From: Streptacidiphilus anmyonensis
Lineage (GTDB): Bacteria > Actinomycetota > Actinomycetes > Streptomycetales > Streptomycetaceae
Direction of reading: 5' to 3'
Assembly: GCF_000787855.1 (NCBI RefSeq)
Contig: NZ_BBPQ01000015.1
Location: 67,794-131,793, forward strand
Length of the DNA: 64,000 nucleotides
Shown here: in pieces, positions 51,041-58,401 of the stretch
Numbering within the stretch: position 1 is the stretch's first letter
Layout of the letters: each line of letters opens with the position of its first letter
Made by a program: the position numbers and the translations under genes
The notes under the pieces: generated by a model
Databases searched by the model: none
Seen by the model: the letters and a program-made list of their open reading frames with translations, nothing else
What the model was told of the DNA's origin: nothing

Positions 51041-52009
51041 GCGGTCGGCGACGCCGGAGACGATCGCGGCGATGCTGCGCAGCGGCACCGAGCCGGGCTT
51101 CAGGTAGTCGCTGTGGCCGCCGGCGCCGGCGGCGAAGAGGTGCGCGCCGAAGCCCGGCGTGACCGGGTCGGTGCCGAGGCCGAGCGTGGTGAACAGCACG
51201 GGCACGCGGACGTGCGGGACGTTTGCGACCCAGTCGCCGCTCGCGCGTCCGGCCCAGACGGCGGCCTTGGTGTGCAGGCCGGAGACGGTCGGGATGTCGC
51301 TGCCGACGCCGGGGCTCCCGAACAGCACGATGTCGGCGACGTCGAGGCCGCTCGCCGCGCGGGCGCAGACCGTGGAGCCGTAGGAGTGGCAGACCACCGA
51401 GGTCCGTGCCTCGGGCCGGAACGCCTCCAACCGGCGGACGAAGTCCTGCAGTCGGGGTGCGGCCTGGTCGGCGCGGCCGTCCGTCAGCACGGCGGGGCCG
51501 ACGGTGTCGGGCGTGGCGTAGCCGAGCCAGGCGACGACGGCCGCGTGGGCCGCGTCGCCGCCGAGCTGCTGCTCCAGCGCCTGCGCGCCGGCAGCGAAGC
51601 GGTCGTAGGTGCCGAGGTTCGTGTCCGAGCCGGGGACGAAGACGGCGACGGTGCGGGCGGTGGCGAGGTCGCCGAAGACCTCGGCGGTGCGGCCGCCGTC
51701 GCGTCCGTCGAAGGAGAGGAACTGCCGGTCCGGCCGGGCCAGTTCGGCGAGCTCCGTGGCGCGCTGCCGGTCCCCGTACCGCGTGGCCAGGCGCTCGGCG
51801 GCCACGATGTCGGCGCGGTTCGCGGTGTATCGATGCGTCAGTTCGGCGGCTCCGCCGCCCGCCGTGAGCGGTCCGAGGGCGGCGGGCGCGGGGGCCGGCA
51901 CGGCCGTCGGCCGGGCCGCGCCGGCCAGCGGCACGGCGACGGAGGCGGCGACGAGGGCCGCGAGCAGCCCTCGACGGAGCCGCCGGACGACGTTCGGACG
52001 GGATGCCAT
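51026..52009 (-). CDS. secreted DUF1023 alpha/beta hydrolase
   Basis: A 327-residue protein. A signal peptide of about 32 residues is followed by a DUF1023-type hydrolase. The region FGDLATARTVAVFVPGSDTNLGTYDRF is the family core, the nucleophile is the Ser in VVCHSYGST, and GAGGHSDYLKPGS near the end carries the candidate His. DUF1023 members in actinomycetes are secreted esterase-like proteins of unknown substrate. ATG at 52009 follows GGAG. Two TTCGGTACC sites lie between its -10 box and start. Confidence 0.85.
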   Translation of the reverse strand: MASRPNVVRRLRRGLLAALVAASVAVPLAGAARPTAVPAPAPAALGPLTAGGGAAELTHRYTANRADIVAAERLATRYGDRQRATELAELARPDRQFLSFDGRDGGRTAEVFGDLATARTVAVFVPGSDTNLGTYDRFAAGAQALEQQLGGDAAHAAVVAWLGYATPDTVGPAVLTDGRADQAAPRLQDFVRRLEAFRPEARTSVVCHSYGSTVCARAASGLDVADIVLFGSPGVGSDIPTVSGLHTKAAVWAGRASGDWVANVPHVRVPVLFTTLGLGTDPVTPGFGAHLFAAGAGGHSDYLKPGSVPLRSIAAIVSGVADRGTSH

Positions 52010-52022
52010 GACCCAACTCCCC

Positions 52023-52079
52023 TTCGGTACCGGGTCGGTGCGGCACCGGATCGGTGCGGCGTTCGGTACCGAAGCTAGG
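52023..52079 (-). promoter_or_regulatory. DUF1023 promoter with TTCGGTACCGAA operators
   Basis: TTCGGTACCGAA (52062-52073) is a perfect 12-base palindrome just past TAGCTT (52079-52074), a possible -10 box on the minus strand. A partial copy, TTCGGTACCGGG (52023-52034), and two GATCGGTGCGG-like direct repeats lie between. Multiple copies support a regulator site. Confidence 0.55.
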
Positions 52080-52188
52080 AACCGGGGCCCGTGGTCGGCG
52101 TCCCGCCGGGGGACGCACCTGCGGCGTAGCTCCCTGGTACTACGGGGTTGCCGGGTGGGACCCTTCCGGGACGAGCGGTCCCGCAGCA

Positions 52189-52198
52189 CTTGCGCAAG
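52189..52198. promoter_or_regulatory. CTTGCGCAAG palindrome before the PfkB gene
   Basis: CTTGCGCAAG is a perfect 10-base palindrome, followed by GATCGCGAATCTTCTTGCA, which repeats one arm. It is about 100 bases upstream of the kinase start. LacI-type operators often carry a central CG of this kind, but no binding protein is identified. Confidence 0.35.
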
Positions 52199-52291
52199 AT
52201 CGCGAATCTTCTTGCAGGCACTCCCCTGGGCTGTTTGACTCTCCCTCACCCGCGCCGCGCGGGCACGAAACCGCAGTTGAAGGAGGGTGCG

Positions 52292-53188
52292 ATGAGCCCG
52301 GAGATCGACGTGCTGGTGCTGGGCGGAGCCGGGGTGGACACGGTCGTCCACGTCCCTGAGCTACCCCTGCCCTTCGCCGACAGCTACATGATCCGACCCG
52401 GGATACAGACCAGGGCCGGACAGACCGGCGACTTCCTCGCCCTCGGACTGCATGCCCTGGGACTACGCGTGCACCACCTCGACCTGCTGGGGGACGACGT
52501 CGAGGGCGGTCTGGTCCGCGCCCTGCACGCGGAGCACGGGATCCCGCTCACCGCGATCCCCCAACCCGCGGGCACCAAGCGGGCGGTGAACCTGGTCGAC
52601 CCGCTGGGCCGACGCCTCTCGCTCTACGACGACACGCGCTCCGCACCCGACGACCGCCTGCCGGAGCCCCTCGTGCGCGAGCTGGCCGCCGTGAGCCGTC
52701 ACGCGCACGTCTCGATCACGCACCCCTGCGCGTCCGCGCTGCCGGCGCTGCGGGAGTCCGGGGTCACCCTCTCGACGGACCTGCACGACTGGGACGGGGT
52801 CAACCCGTACCACGAGCCCTTCGCCCACGCGGGGGACGTCGTCTTCCTCTCCGCCGCCCGGTTGGCGGACCCGGAGGCCGTGCTGCGCCGCATCGCGGAG
52901 CGGGGCCGCGCCTCCGTCGTCGTCGCCACCGCCGGCGCGGACGGCGCCCACCTGCTCGCGGACGACGTCCTCCACCACGTCCCGGCGGCCGCCCCGCCGG
53001 CCCCGGTCGTCGACTCCAACGGGGCGGGCGACGCCTTCGCCGCGGGCTTCCTGCACGCCTGGCTCGCGGGGGAGTCACCGCTGCGCGCCGCCCACCACGG
53101 CGCCGTCGCGGGCGCGCACGCCTGTACCGTCCCGTCGACGACCCACGCCCCCATTACCCGCGGGCAACTGCTGCAGCGGGTCGGGTAG
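52292..53188 (+). CDS. PfkB family carbohydrate kinase
   Basis: A 298-residue ribokinase-fold sugar kinase, near the family's usual length. The N-terminal LVLGGAGVDTVVHV begins the sugar-binding half, and DSNGAGDAFAAGFL near residue 243 is the PfkB signature with catalytic D247. The protein starts with ATG at 52292 behind AAGGAGGG. The sugar cannot be specified; adenosine, ribose or ketose kinases share this layout. It is alone, bounded upstream by operator-like repeats and downstream by a hairpin terminator. Confidence 0.88.
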   Translation: MSPEIDVLVLGGAGVDTVVHVPELPLPFADSYMIRPGIQTRAGQTGDFLALGLHALGLRVHHLDLLGDDVEGGLVRALHAEHGIPLTAIPQPAGTKRAVNLVDPLGRRLSLYDDTRSAPDDRLPEPLVRELAAVSRHAHVSITHPCASALPALRESGVTLSTDLHDWDGVNPYHEPFAHAGDVVFLSAARLADPEAVLRRIAERGRASVVVATAGADGAHLLADDVLHHVPAAAPPAPVVDSNGAGDAFAAGFLHAWLAGESPLRAAHHGAVAGAHACTVPSTTHAPITRGQLLQRVG

Positions 53189-53223
53189 GCGCAACAGGGC
53201 ACAGAACAAGAGGGCACAGAAAA

Positions 53224-53250
53224 GGGAGTGAAGCCGCAAGGCCCACTCCC
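53224..53250. terminator. hairpin after PfkB
   Basis: GGGAGTG (53224-53230) and CACTCCC (53244-53250) form a stem with an inner GCC/GGC pair. Two 11-base direct repeats AGGGCACAGAA lie just before it (about 53197 and 53212). Confidence 0.5.
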
Positions 53251-53263
53251 GCCACTAACAACC

Positions 53264-53295
53264 TATAGCGCATGGGGGGCCTTGCGGCAAGGCCC
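53264..53295 (+). promoter_or_regulatory. helR promoter and rifamycin-associated element
   Basis: TATAGC (53264-53269) is a -10 candidate. GGGCCTTG (53277-53284) and CAAGGCCC (53288-53295) flank CGG; this matches, from my memory, the inverted repeat called the rifamycin-associated element found before rifamycin-inactivating genes and helR. A half copy, CCGCAAGGCCC, lies at about 53234-53244. Confidence 0.75.
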
Positions 53296-53350
53296 TGGTG
53301 GTGCCGCACAATCGACGGCCCAGGCCAGAAAACCTGCCGAAACGGGAGAC

Positions 53351-55510
53351 ATGGAACCCCTCAGCACCAGCGCTTTCGCCCTCTCCGACCGCCTCTCCCC
53401 CAAGGCCGACCCGAACCTGATCGGCGCCGACGAGAAGCACTTCGCCGCCGTCGCGGAGAGCCTCGAGCTGGCGGTCGCCGACGTGTCCGACCGTCTCGAC
53501 GCCGCGCTGAAGGCCCCGGGCGGAGCGGGGCGGGCGGCCATGGACCGGGACGCGGAGGTCCACCGGCTGACGGGCCGCCTGCGCGCGCTGCGCCGCTTCG
53601 GGCTCGACCTGTGCCTCGGACACATCGTCAGCGCGAAGGACGCCGAGCCCGTCTACATCGGACGGCTCGGTCTGACCGACGGCGACGGCCGTCGCCTGCT
53701 GCTCGACTGGCGCTCCCCCGCCGCCGAGCCCTTCTTCGCCGCGACCCACGGCAACCCGATGGGCCTGGCCAGCCGCCGCCGCTACCGCTGGACCCGGGGG
53801 CGGATCACCGACTACTGGGACGAGGTGTTCACCGCCGAAGGCCTGGAGGGGCGCGCCGCGCTCGACGACCAGTCCGCCTTCATCGCCAGCCTCGGCGGCA
53901 CCCGCTCGCCGAGGATGCGCGACGTGCTCGCCACCATCCAGGCCGACCAGGACGCGATCATCCGGGCGGGCTCGCGCGGCGCGCTGGTCGTCGACGGCGG
54001 GCCGGGCACCGGCAAGACCGTCGTCGCCCTGCACCGCTCCGCCTACCTGCTCTACTCCGACCCGCGCCTGGGGCACCGTCGCGGCGGCGTGCTGTTCGTC
54101 GGTCCGCACCAGCCCTACCTCGCCTACGTCTCCGACGTGCTGCCGAGCCTCGGCGAGGAGGGCGTGCAGACCTGCACCGTGCGCGACCTGGTCGCCGAGG
54201 GCGCCGCCGCCCGGCCCGAGGCCGACCCCGAGGTCGCCCGGCTCAAGTCCACCGTCGGGATGGTGAAGGCGGTCGACAGGGCCGTCGGCATCTACGAGGA
54301 GCCGCCGACCAAGGGCATGACCGTCTCCACCGACTGGGCCGACGTCCGGCTGACCGCCGACGACTGGGCGGACGCCTTCGCCGCGCCGGGCCCCGGCACG
54401 CCGCACAACGAGGCGCGCGAGCAGATCTGGGAGGAGCTGGTCGCGATCCTCATGGACCGGCTCGGCCTGGACGAGGACGGCGACATCACCCCCGAGCTGT
54501 TCCGCCGCTCGCTGCAACTGGACGAGGAGCTGGTCACCGCTCTCAACCGCGCCTGGCCGCTGCTGGAGCCGACCGACCTGGTGGGCGACCTGTGGACGGT
54601 GCCCGCCTACCTGCGGCACTGCGCGCCCTGGCTCGGCCGCGACGAGATCCGGCTGCTCCAGCGCGCGGACGCCCAGGCCTGGACCGTGTCCGACCTGCCG
54701 CTGCTGGACGCCGCCCGGCAGCGGCTCGGCGACCCCGAGGCGGAACGGCGCAAGCGCCGGCACGACGCGGCCGTCGCGGCCGAGCGCGCCCGGATGTCCG
54801 ACGTCATCAAGGACGTGCTCGCGGCCGACGACGACGGCGAGGGCGCGGTGACCATGCTGCACGGCCGCGACCTTCAGGACAGCCTGGTCGACGGGAGCGC
54901 CCTGCCCGCCGCCGACCCGGACCGGCTGGCGGGCCCGTTCGCCCACATCGTCGTCGACGAGGCCCAGGAGCTGACCGACGCCGAGTGGCAGATGCTGCTC
55001 CAGCGCTGCCCGTCCCGGAGTCTCACCGTCGTCGGGGACCGCGCCCAGGCGCGGCACGGGTTCACCGAGTCGTGGCGGGAGCGGCTCGAACGGATCGGCC
55101 TGGACCGGATCGAGGTCGCCTCACTGAGCGTCAACTACCGTACGCCGGAGGAGGTCATGGCCGAGGCGGAGCCGGTGGTCCGGGCCGCGCTGCCGGACGC
55201 GAACGTGCCCGTGTCGATCCGCAGCAGCGGCCTCCCGGTGGTGCACGGGTCCGTCTCCGAGCGGGACGCGGTCCTCGACGCCTGGCTCGCGGCGCACGAC
55301 GAGGGCGTCGCCTGCGTGATCGGCGACCCGGGGTTCCAGGAGACCGACCGGGTGCGGTCGCTCACCCCCGAACTGTCCAAGGGACTCGAGTTCGACCTGG
55401 TCGTCCTCGTCGATCCGGACGCGTTCGGCGAGGGCGTCGAGGGGGCCGTCGACCGCTACGTCGCCATGACCCGGGCGACCCGGCAGCTGGTGGTCCTGAC
55501 CAGCGCCTGA
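53351..55510 (+). CDS. helR: HelR, RNA polymerase-associated helicase-like ATPase
   Basis: A 719-residue UvrD/HelD-like protein. Walker A is GGPGTGKTVVALHRSAYL (near residue 218), motif II VVDEAQELT, motif III VVGDRAQARHG, and motif VI region MTRATRQLVVLT. The N-terminal about 200 residues have the LDWRSPAAEPFF segment of HelD proteins, which reaches into RNA polymerase. In Streptomyces HelR releases RNA polymerase from DNA or from rifamycin-bound states and protects transcription; the RAE at 53277 supports this identity. ATG at 53351 has GGGAG close upstream. It is followed by a strong terminator. Confidence 0.9.
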   Translation: MEPLSTSAFALSDRLSPKADPNLIGADEKHFAAVAESLELAVADVSDRLDAALKAPGGAGRAAMDRDAEVHRLTGRLRALRRFGLDLCLGHIVSAKDAEPVYIGRLGLTDGDGRRLLLDWRSPAAEPFFAATHGNPMGLASRRRYRWTRGRITDYWDEVFTAEGLEGRAALDDQSAFIASLGGTRSPRMRDVLATIQADQDAIIRAGSRGALVVDGGPGTGKTVVALHRSAYLLYSDPRLGHRRGGVLFVGPHQPYLAYVSDVLPSLGEEGVQTCTVRDLVAEGAAARPEADPEVARLKSTVGMVKAVDRAVGIYEEPPTKGMTVSTDWADVRLTADDWADAFAAPGPGTPHNEAREQIWEELVAILMDRLGLDEDGDITPELFRRSLQLDEELVTALNRAWPLLEPTDLVGDLWTVPAYLRHCAPWLGRDEIRLLQRADAQAWTVSDLPLLDAARQRLGDPEAERRKRRHDAAVAAERARMSDVIKDVLAADDDGEGAVTMLHGRDLQDSLVDGSALPAADPDRLAGPFAHIVVDEAQELTDAEWQMLLQRCPSRSLTVVGDRAQARHGFTESWRERLERIGLDRIEVASLSVNYRTPEEVMAEAEPVVRAALPDANVPVSIRSSGLPVVHGSVSERDAVLDAWLAAHDEGVACVIGDPGFQETDRVRSLTPELSKGLEFDLVVLVDPDAFGEGVEGAVDRYVAMTRATRQLVVLTSA

Positions 55511-55520
55511 GCCCGCCCGG

Positions 55521-55556
55521 CAGGGCGCGCCGTCCAGGGGCGGACGGCGCGCCCTG
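55521..55556. terminator. terminator after helR
   Basis: AGGGCGCGCCGTCC (55522-55535) and GGACGGCGCGCCCT (55542-55555) form a perfect 14-pair stem, extended by one C-G pair (55521/55556), 11 bases after the stop codon. Confidence 0.85.
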
Positions 55557-55900
55557 TGCCGCAGGTCACGCCTGACCTGCGCATTTAGTCCGTTTTGTTC
55601 CCCAAACTGTGCTCTCGGCCACTTTCAGGGTCCATTTCCTTGCCCGTCCGTTCCGCGCCGTGTTTCCGTGTTTGAGGTCGAACCACGGCGAGCCACTCGC
55701 CAGGGACGACGCCCGCGGCCCCCCGGCCGCGGACCGGGGCCGGACGCCCCGACGGCGGGAAGACACCGCCACGCAGACCGATCGCGCTCCCTGCGGTTGT
55801 GCAGCCGCACGCACGGTCACAGATGTCTGCGCCTCACCCGAACGGCACGAGAACACGACCTCCCACGGTCGCGGCTGCCGTTCCCTGTCCCTGGAGTGAC
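55557..55900 (+). promoter_or_regulatory. long structured leader of the transglycosylase gene
   Basis: No gene is seen in these 344 bases. GCAGGTCA/TGACCTGC (55561-55580) is an inverted repeat near the likely promoter. Downstream many short stems can form: GGCGAG/CTCGCC (about 55688-55702), CCGCGGCC/GGCCGCGG (about 55712-55731), GGGGC/GCCCC (about 55736-55750), GGCGG/CCGCC (about 55755-55771) and CGCAG/CTGCG (about 55773-55797). The dense folding suggests a regulatory RNA. The core of the c-di-AMP ydaO riboswitch (CCGAAYCCGWCAGC) is not seen, so I leave it unnamed. Confidence 0.45.
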
Positions 55901-56338
55901 ATGAACCGCAAGGCTCGTCTGGCCACCCGTCTCGCTGTCGCCGGTGCCATCGCCGGTGGGGCCGTCCTCGGCGGCGTCGCCACCGCGAACGCCGCGACCC
56001 CGACCTACGGCAACGACCTGGGCGGCTGGGTCGCGCAGGCCCAGTCCATCCTCGCCGCCCACGGTGACCACGTGCCGCCGGCCGCCGCCATCGAGGCGCG
56101 TGCCATGACCGAGTCCTCCGGCAACCCCCTCGCCGTGAACAACTGGGACTCCAACGCCCTCGCGGGCACCCCGTCCGAGGGTCTGATGCAGACCATCGTG
56201 CCGACCTTCGACACCTACGCGCTGCCGGGTCACACCGACATCTGGAACCCGGTCGACAACATCGTCGCCGCGGTCCGCTACGCGAACGCCACCTACGGCG
56301 CCTTCGAGAACATCGCCTACGGCACCCAGGGCTACTGA
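55901..56338 (+). CDS. secreted SLT-type transglycosylase
   Basis: A 145-residue secreted protein. The signal peptide (1-31, cut after NAA) is followed by a small SLT-like lysozyme domain. The catalytic Glu is in IEARAMTESSGNPLAVNNWDSN, and MQTIVPTFDTY and DNIVAAVRYANATYG are standard SLT motifs. It would cleave glycan strands of peptidoglycan outside the cell, during growth or germination. GGAG precedes the ATG at 55901 after a 340-base structured leader. Its stop is 12 bases from that of the convergent LLM gene. Confidence 0.9.
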   Translation: MNRKARLATRLAVAGAIAGGAVLGGVATANAATPTYGNDLGGWVAQAQSILAAHGDHVPPAAAIEARAMTESSGNPLAVNNWDSNALAGTPSEGLMQTIVPTFDTYALPGHTDIWNPVDNIVAAVRYANATYGAFENIAYGTQGY

Positions 56339-56350
56339 TTCAGCATCAGT

Positions 56351-57406
56351 TCACCTGACGGGGCTGGGAGTCCAGCCCAACGCGGGGCCGAGCGACGTGG
56401 CGATGTCCGTCAGGATCTGCACGTAGTCCTCGGCCTCGAAGGTGAACGGGAGCGCGAAAGCGACCTCGTCCACCTCGCGGAAGCCCGCGTGCGCGTGGAG
56501 ACGCTCGGCGATCTGCGCGCTCGGGCCCACCAGATCAGGGGCGAAGAGCAGCCGGCCCGGGCCCTGCGGGGCCCTGGTGCGCGGCAGCCGCTTCTCCGCG
56601 TACGCCTCGTACCTCGCCCGCTGCCCGGCCGTCGCACTGTCCGTCGGGATGACGACGAGCCCCTGCGAGACCCGGGCCCGCGCGCCCTCGGGGTGCGCGG
56701 AGCGGAACGCGCGGATCTGCTCCGCCTGGATCGCGGCGAAGTCGAACGAGTCTCCTTCCGGATCCCCCTCCGCCCTGACCACGCTGCTGGTCAGCAGGTT
56801 CATGCCGTTCTCCGCGGCCCAGAGAGCCGAACGCGTGCTCGCGCCGCCGTACCACATGCGCCGGATCAGGCCCGGCGCGTGCGGCTCGACCCGCTCCGAG
56901 AAGACCTCGAAGCCCTCCGTGCCGCTGAAGCCGCCGGCCTCCCCGCCGGCGACGAAGTCCAGCAGGCGGCGCACCCGCCCGTAGCCGAAGTCCTCCGCGT
57001 CGCCCGTGTCCGGGTAGAGCGCGCCGCGCACCTGCTCGTAGTGCGTCGGCGGGCCGACGCTGACGCCCGGGTTCAGCCGCCCGCCGGACAGCAGGTCCAC
57101 CGTCGCGAGATCCTCCGCCAGCCGCAGCGGGTTCTCCCAGCCGAGCGGGATGACGGCCGTCCCCAGCTCGATCCGGCGGGTTCGCTGGCTCGCCGCCGCG
57201 AGCACCGCGACCGGCGAGGAGATGCCGTACTGCAGGTGCCGGTGCCGCAGCCAGGCGCTGTCGAAGCCGAGCCGCTCGCCGAGCTCGATCAGCTCCAGCG
57301 TGGACTCGTGCCCGGCACGCGGGTCCTCCCGGTCGAACAGGCCGATGGTGAGGAAGCCCAGTCTGCGCAGCGGCTGCGAAGACAGCGGCTCTGAAGGAAG
57401 GGGCAC
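56351..57406 (-). CDS. LLM class flavin-dependent oxidoreductase
   Basis: A 351-residue luciferase-like monooxygenase fold protein. LGFLTIGLFD at the start, GFDSAWLRHRHLQYG, the TRRIELGTAVIPLGWENPLRLAEDLATVDLLSGGRL region and GLIRRMWYGGAST are typical of FMN- or F420-dependent group members. It reduces or oxygenates small molecules in the cytoplasm. GTG at 57406 has GGAGGG just upstream. The gene has no clear partner: the lipid genes lie behind it in the same direction across 119 bases. Confidence 0.87.
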   Translation of the reverse strand: MPLPSEPLSSQPLRRLGFLTIGLFDREDPRAGHESTLELIELGERLGFDSAWLRHRHLQYGISSPVAVLAAASQRTRRIELGTAVIPLGWENPLRLAEDLATVDLLSGGRLNPGVSVGPPTHYEQVRGALYPDTGDAEDFGYGRVRRLLDFVAGGEAGGFSGTEGFEVFSERVEPHAPGLIRRMWYGGASTRSALWAAENGMNLLTSSVVRAEGDPEGDSFDFAAIQAEQIRAFRSAHPEGARARVSQGLVVIPTDSATAGQRARYEAYAEKRLPRTRAPQGPGRLLFAPDLVGPSAQIAERLHAHAGFREVDEVAFALPFTFEAEDYVQILTDIATSLGPALGWTPSPVR

Positions 57407-57525
57407 GGCAGCCCTCCGTCCGTGGTGGTCGTCGACGAGGTCGACGAACCGAACCCGGTCCCGGATCCGATTGTTCCAGGGACGGAGGACTGTTCACGTG
57501 TTTGCAACGACCGCGCCCGAAACGC

Positions 57526-58401
57526 TCACGCCAGCAGCTTGAGCGCTCCGGGCAGCAGCGTGATCCGGGCCGGAAGGGTGGCGACCTCGTCGCCGTCCGC
57601 GCAGACGGGCACGGGCCGGTCCGCGTCGACGGTGACCGAGGTGCCGGTCGCGAGGGTGACCTCGGGGCGGTCGACGTGCGTGCCCTTCTTGGCCTGGCCC
57701 ATGAAGCTGACCACCTGGCGGCGCGGCCCGTCGCCCACCACCATCACGTCCAGCTTCCCGTCGTCGAGCTCGGCCGGCGGGACGATCCGCAGGCCGTGCC
57801 CGTACGCGCCGGAGTTGGCGACGACCACGGTGTGCGCGCGGACCTCGCTGCGCTTTCCGTCGAGGTCGAGCGTGTAGGCGGCCGGACGCCAGCGCAGGAT
57901 CGCCTGGACCGGGGCGAGCCGGTAGACCAGCAGCGCGGGCAGCCGCCGGTTGGCGTTGATGATCTGCGTGGCCAGCGAGTCGATGCCGATGTAGACGTTG
58001 CCCGGCGCGATGACGCCGTTGACGTCCAGGACGTCGAGCGCGCGCGGCTCGCCCCGCAGCAGCAGCCGGGCCTGACCGGCCGGGTCGGTCGGCAGACCGA
58101 GCCGCCAGGCCAGGTCGTTGCCGCGACCGGCCGGGACCAGGCCCATGGTGCCGCGGGCCCGCACCACGCCGTCGGCCACGTCGCGCACCATGCCGTCGCC
58201 GCCGACCGCCACCACCACGTCGCCGCGCTCGGCGGCCTGCCCGGCCACGGCGATCGCGTGCTCGCGGCTCTGCGTCGGGACGGTGAGGACCGTCGCCCCG
58301 CCGGCCCGCAGCAGGTCGCTGACCGGCTGCCACTGCTCGAAGCCGTGCCCGCCGCCGGAGATGGGGTTGACGACGGCGGTGAAGGACCTGGGGGCCGTCA
58401 C
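57526..58401 (-). CDS. diacylglycerol/lipid kinase family protein
   Basis: A 291-residue lipid kinase. The ATP-binding GGDGMVRDVADGV (near 70) and PAGRGNDLAWRLGL (near 93) are DAGK catalytic-domain motifs, followed by GIDSLATQIINANRRL and the C-terminal lid with CADGDEV. It would phosphorylate a diacylglycerol, sphingoid or polyprenol lipid to feed phospholipid or glycolipid synthesis. GTG at 58401 overlaps the stop of the AGPS-like gene by four bases (GTGA), so the two are made together and likely act in one lipid pathway. Confidence 0.9.
   Translation of the reverse strand: MTAPRSFTAVVNPISGGGHGFEQWQPVSDLLRAGGATVLTVPTQSREHAIAVAGQAAERGDVVVAVGGDGMVRDVADGVVRARGTMGLVPAGRGNDLAWRLGLPTDPAGQARLLLRGEPRALDVLDVNGVIAPGNVYIGIDSLATQIINANRRLPALLVYRLAPVQAILRWRPAAYTLDLDGKRSEVRAHTVVVANSGAYGHGLRIVPPAELDDGKLDVMVVGDGPRRQVVSFMGQAKKGTHVDRPEVTLATGTSVTVDADRPVPVCADGDEVATLPARITLLPGALKLLA

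Noticed and set aside
55660-55805. c-di-AMP (ydaO) riboswitch before the transglycosylase
   Set aside because: Location and stem-rich folding fit, but the conserved core CCGAAYCCGWCAGC was not found, so I only report a structured leader.
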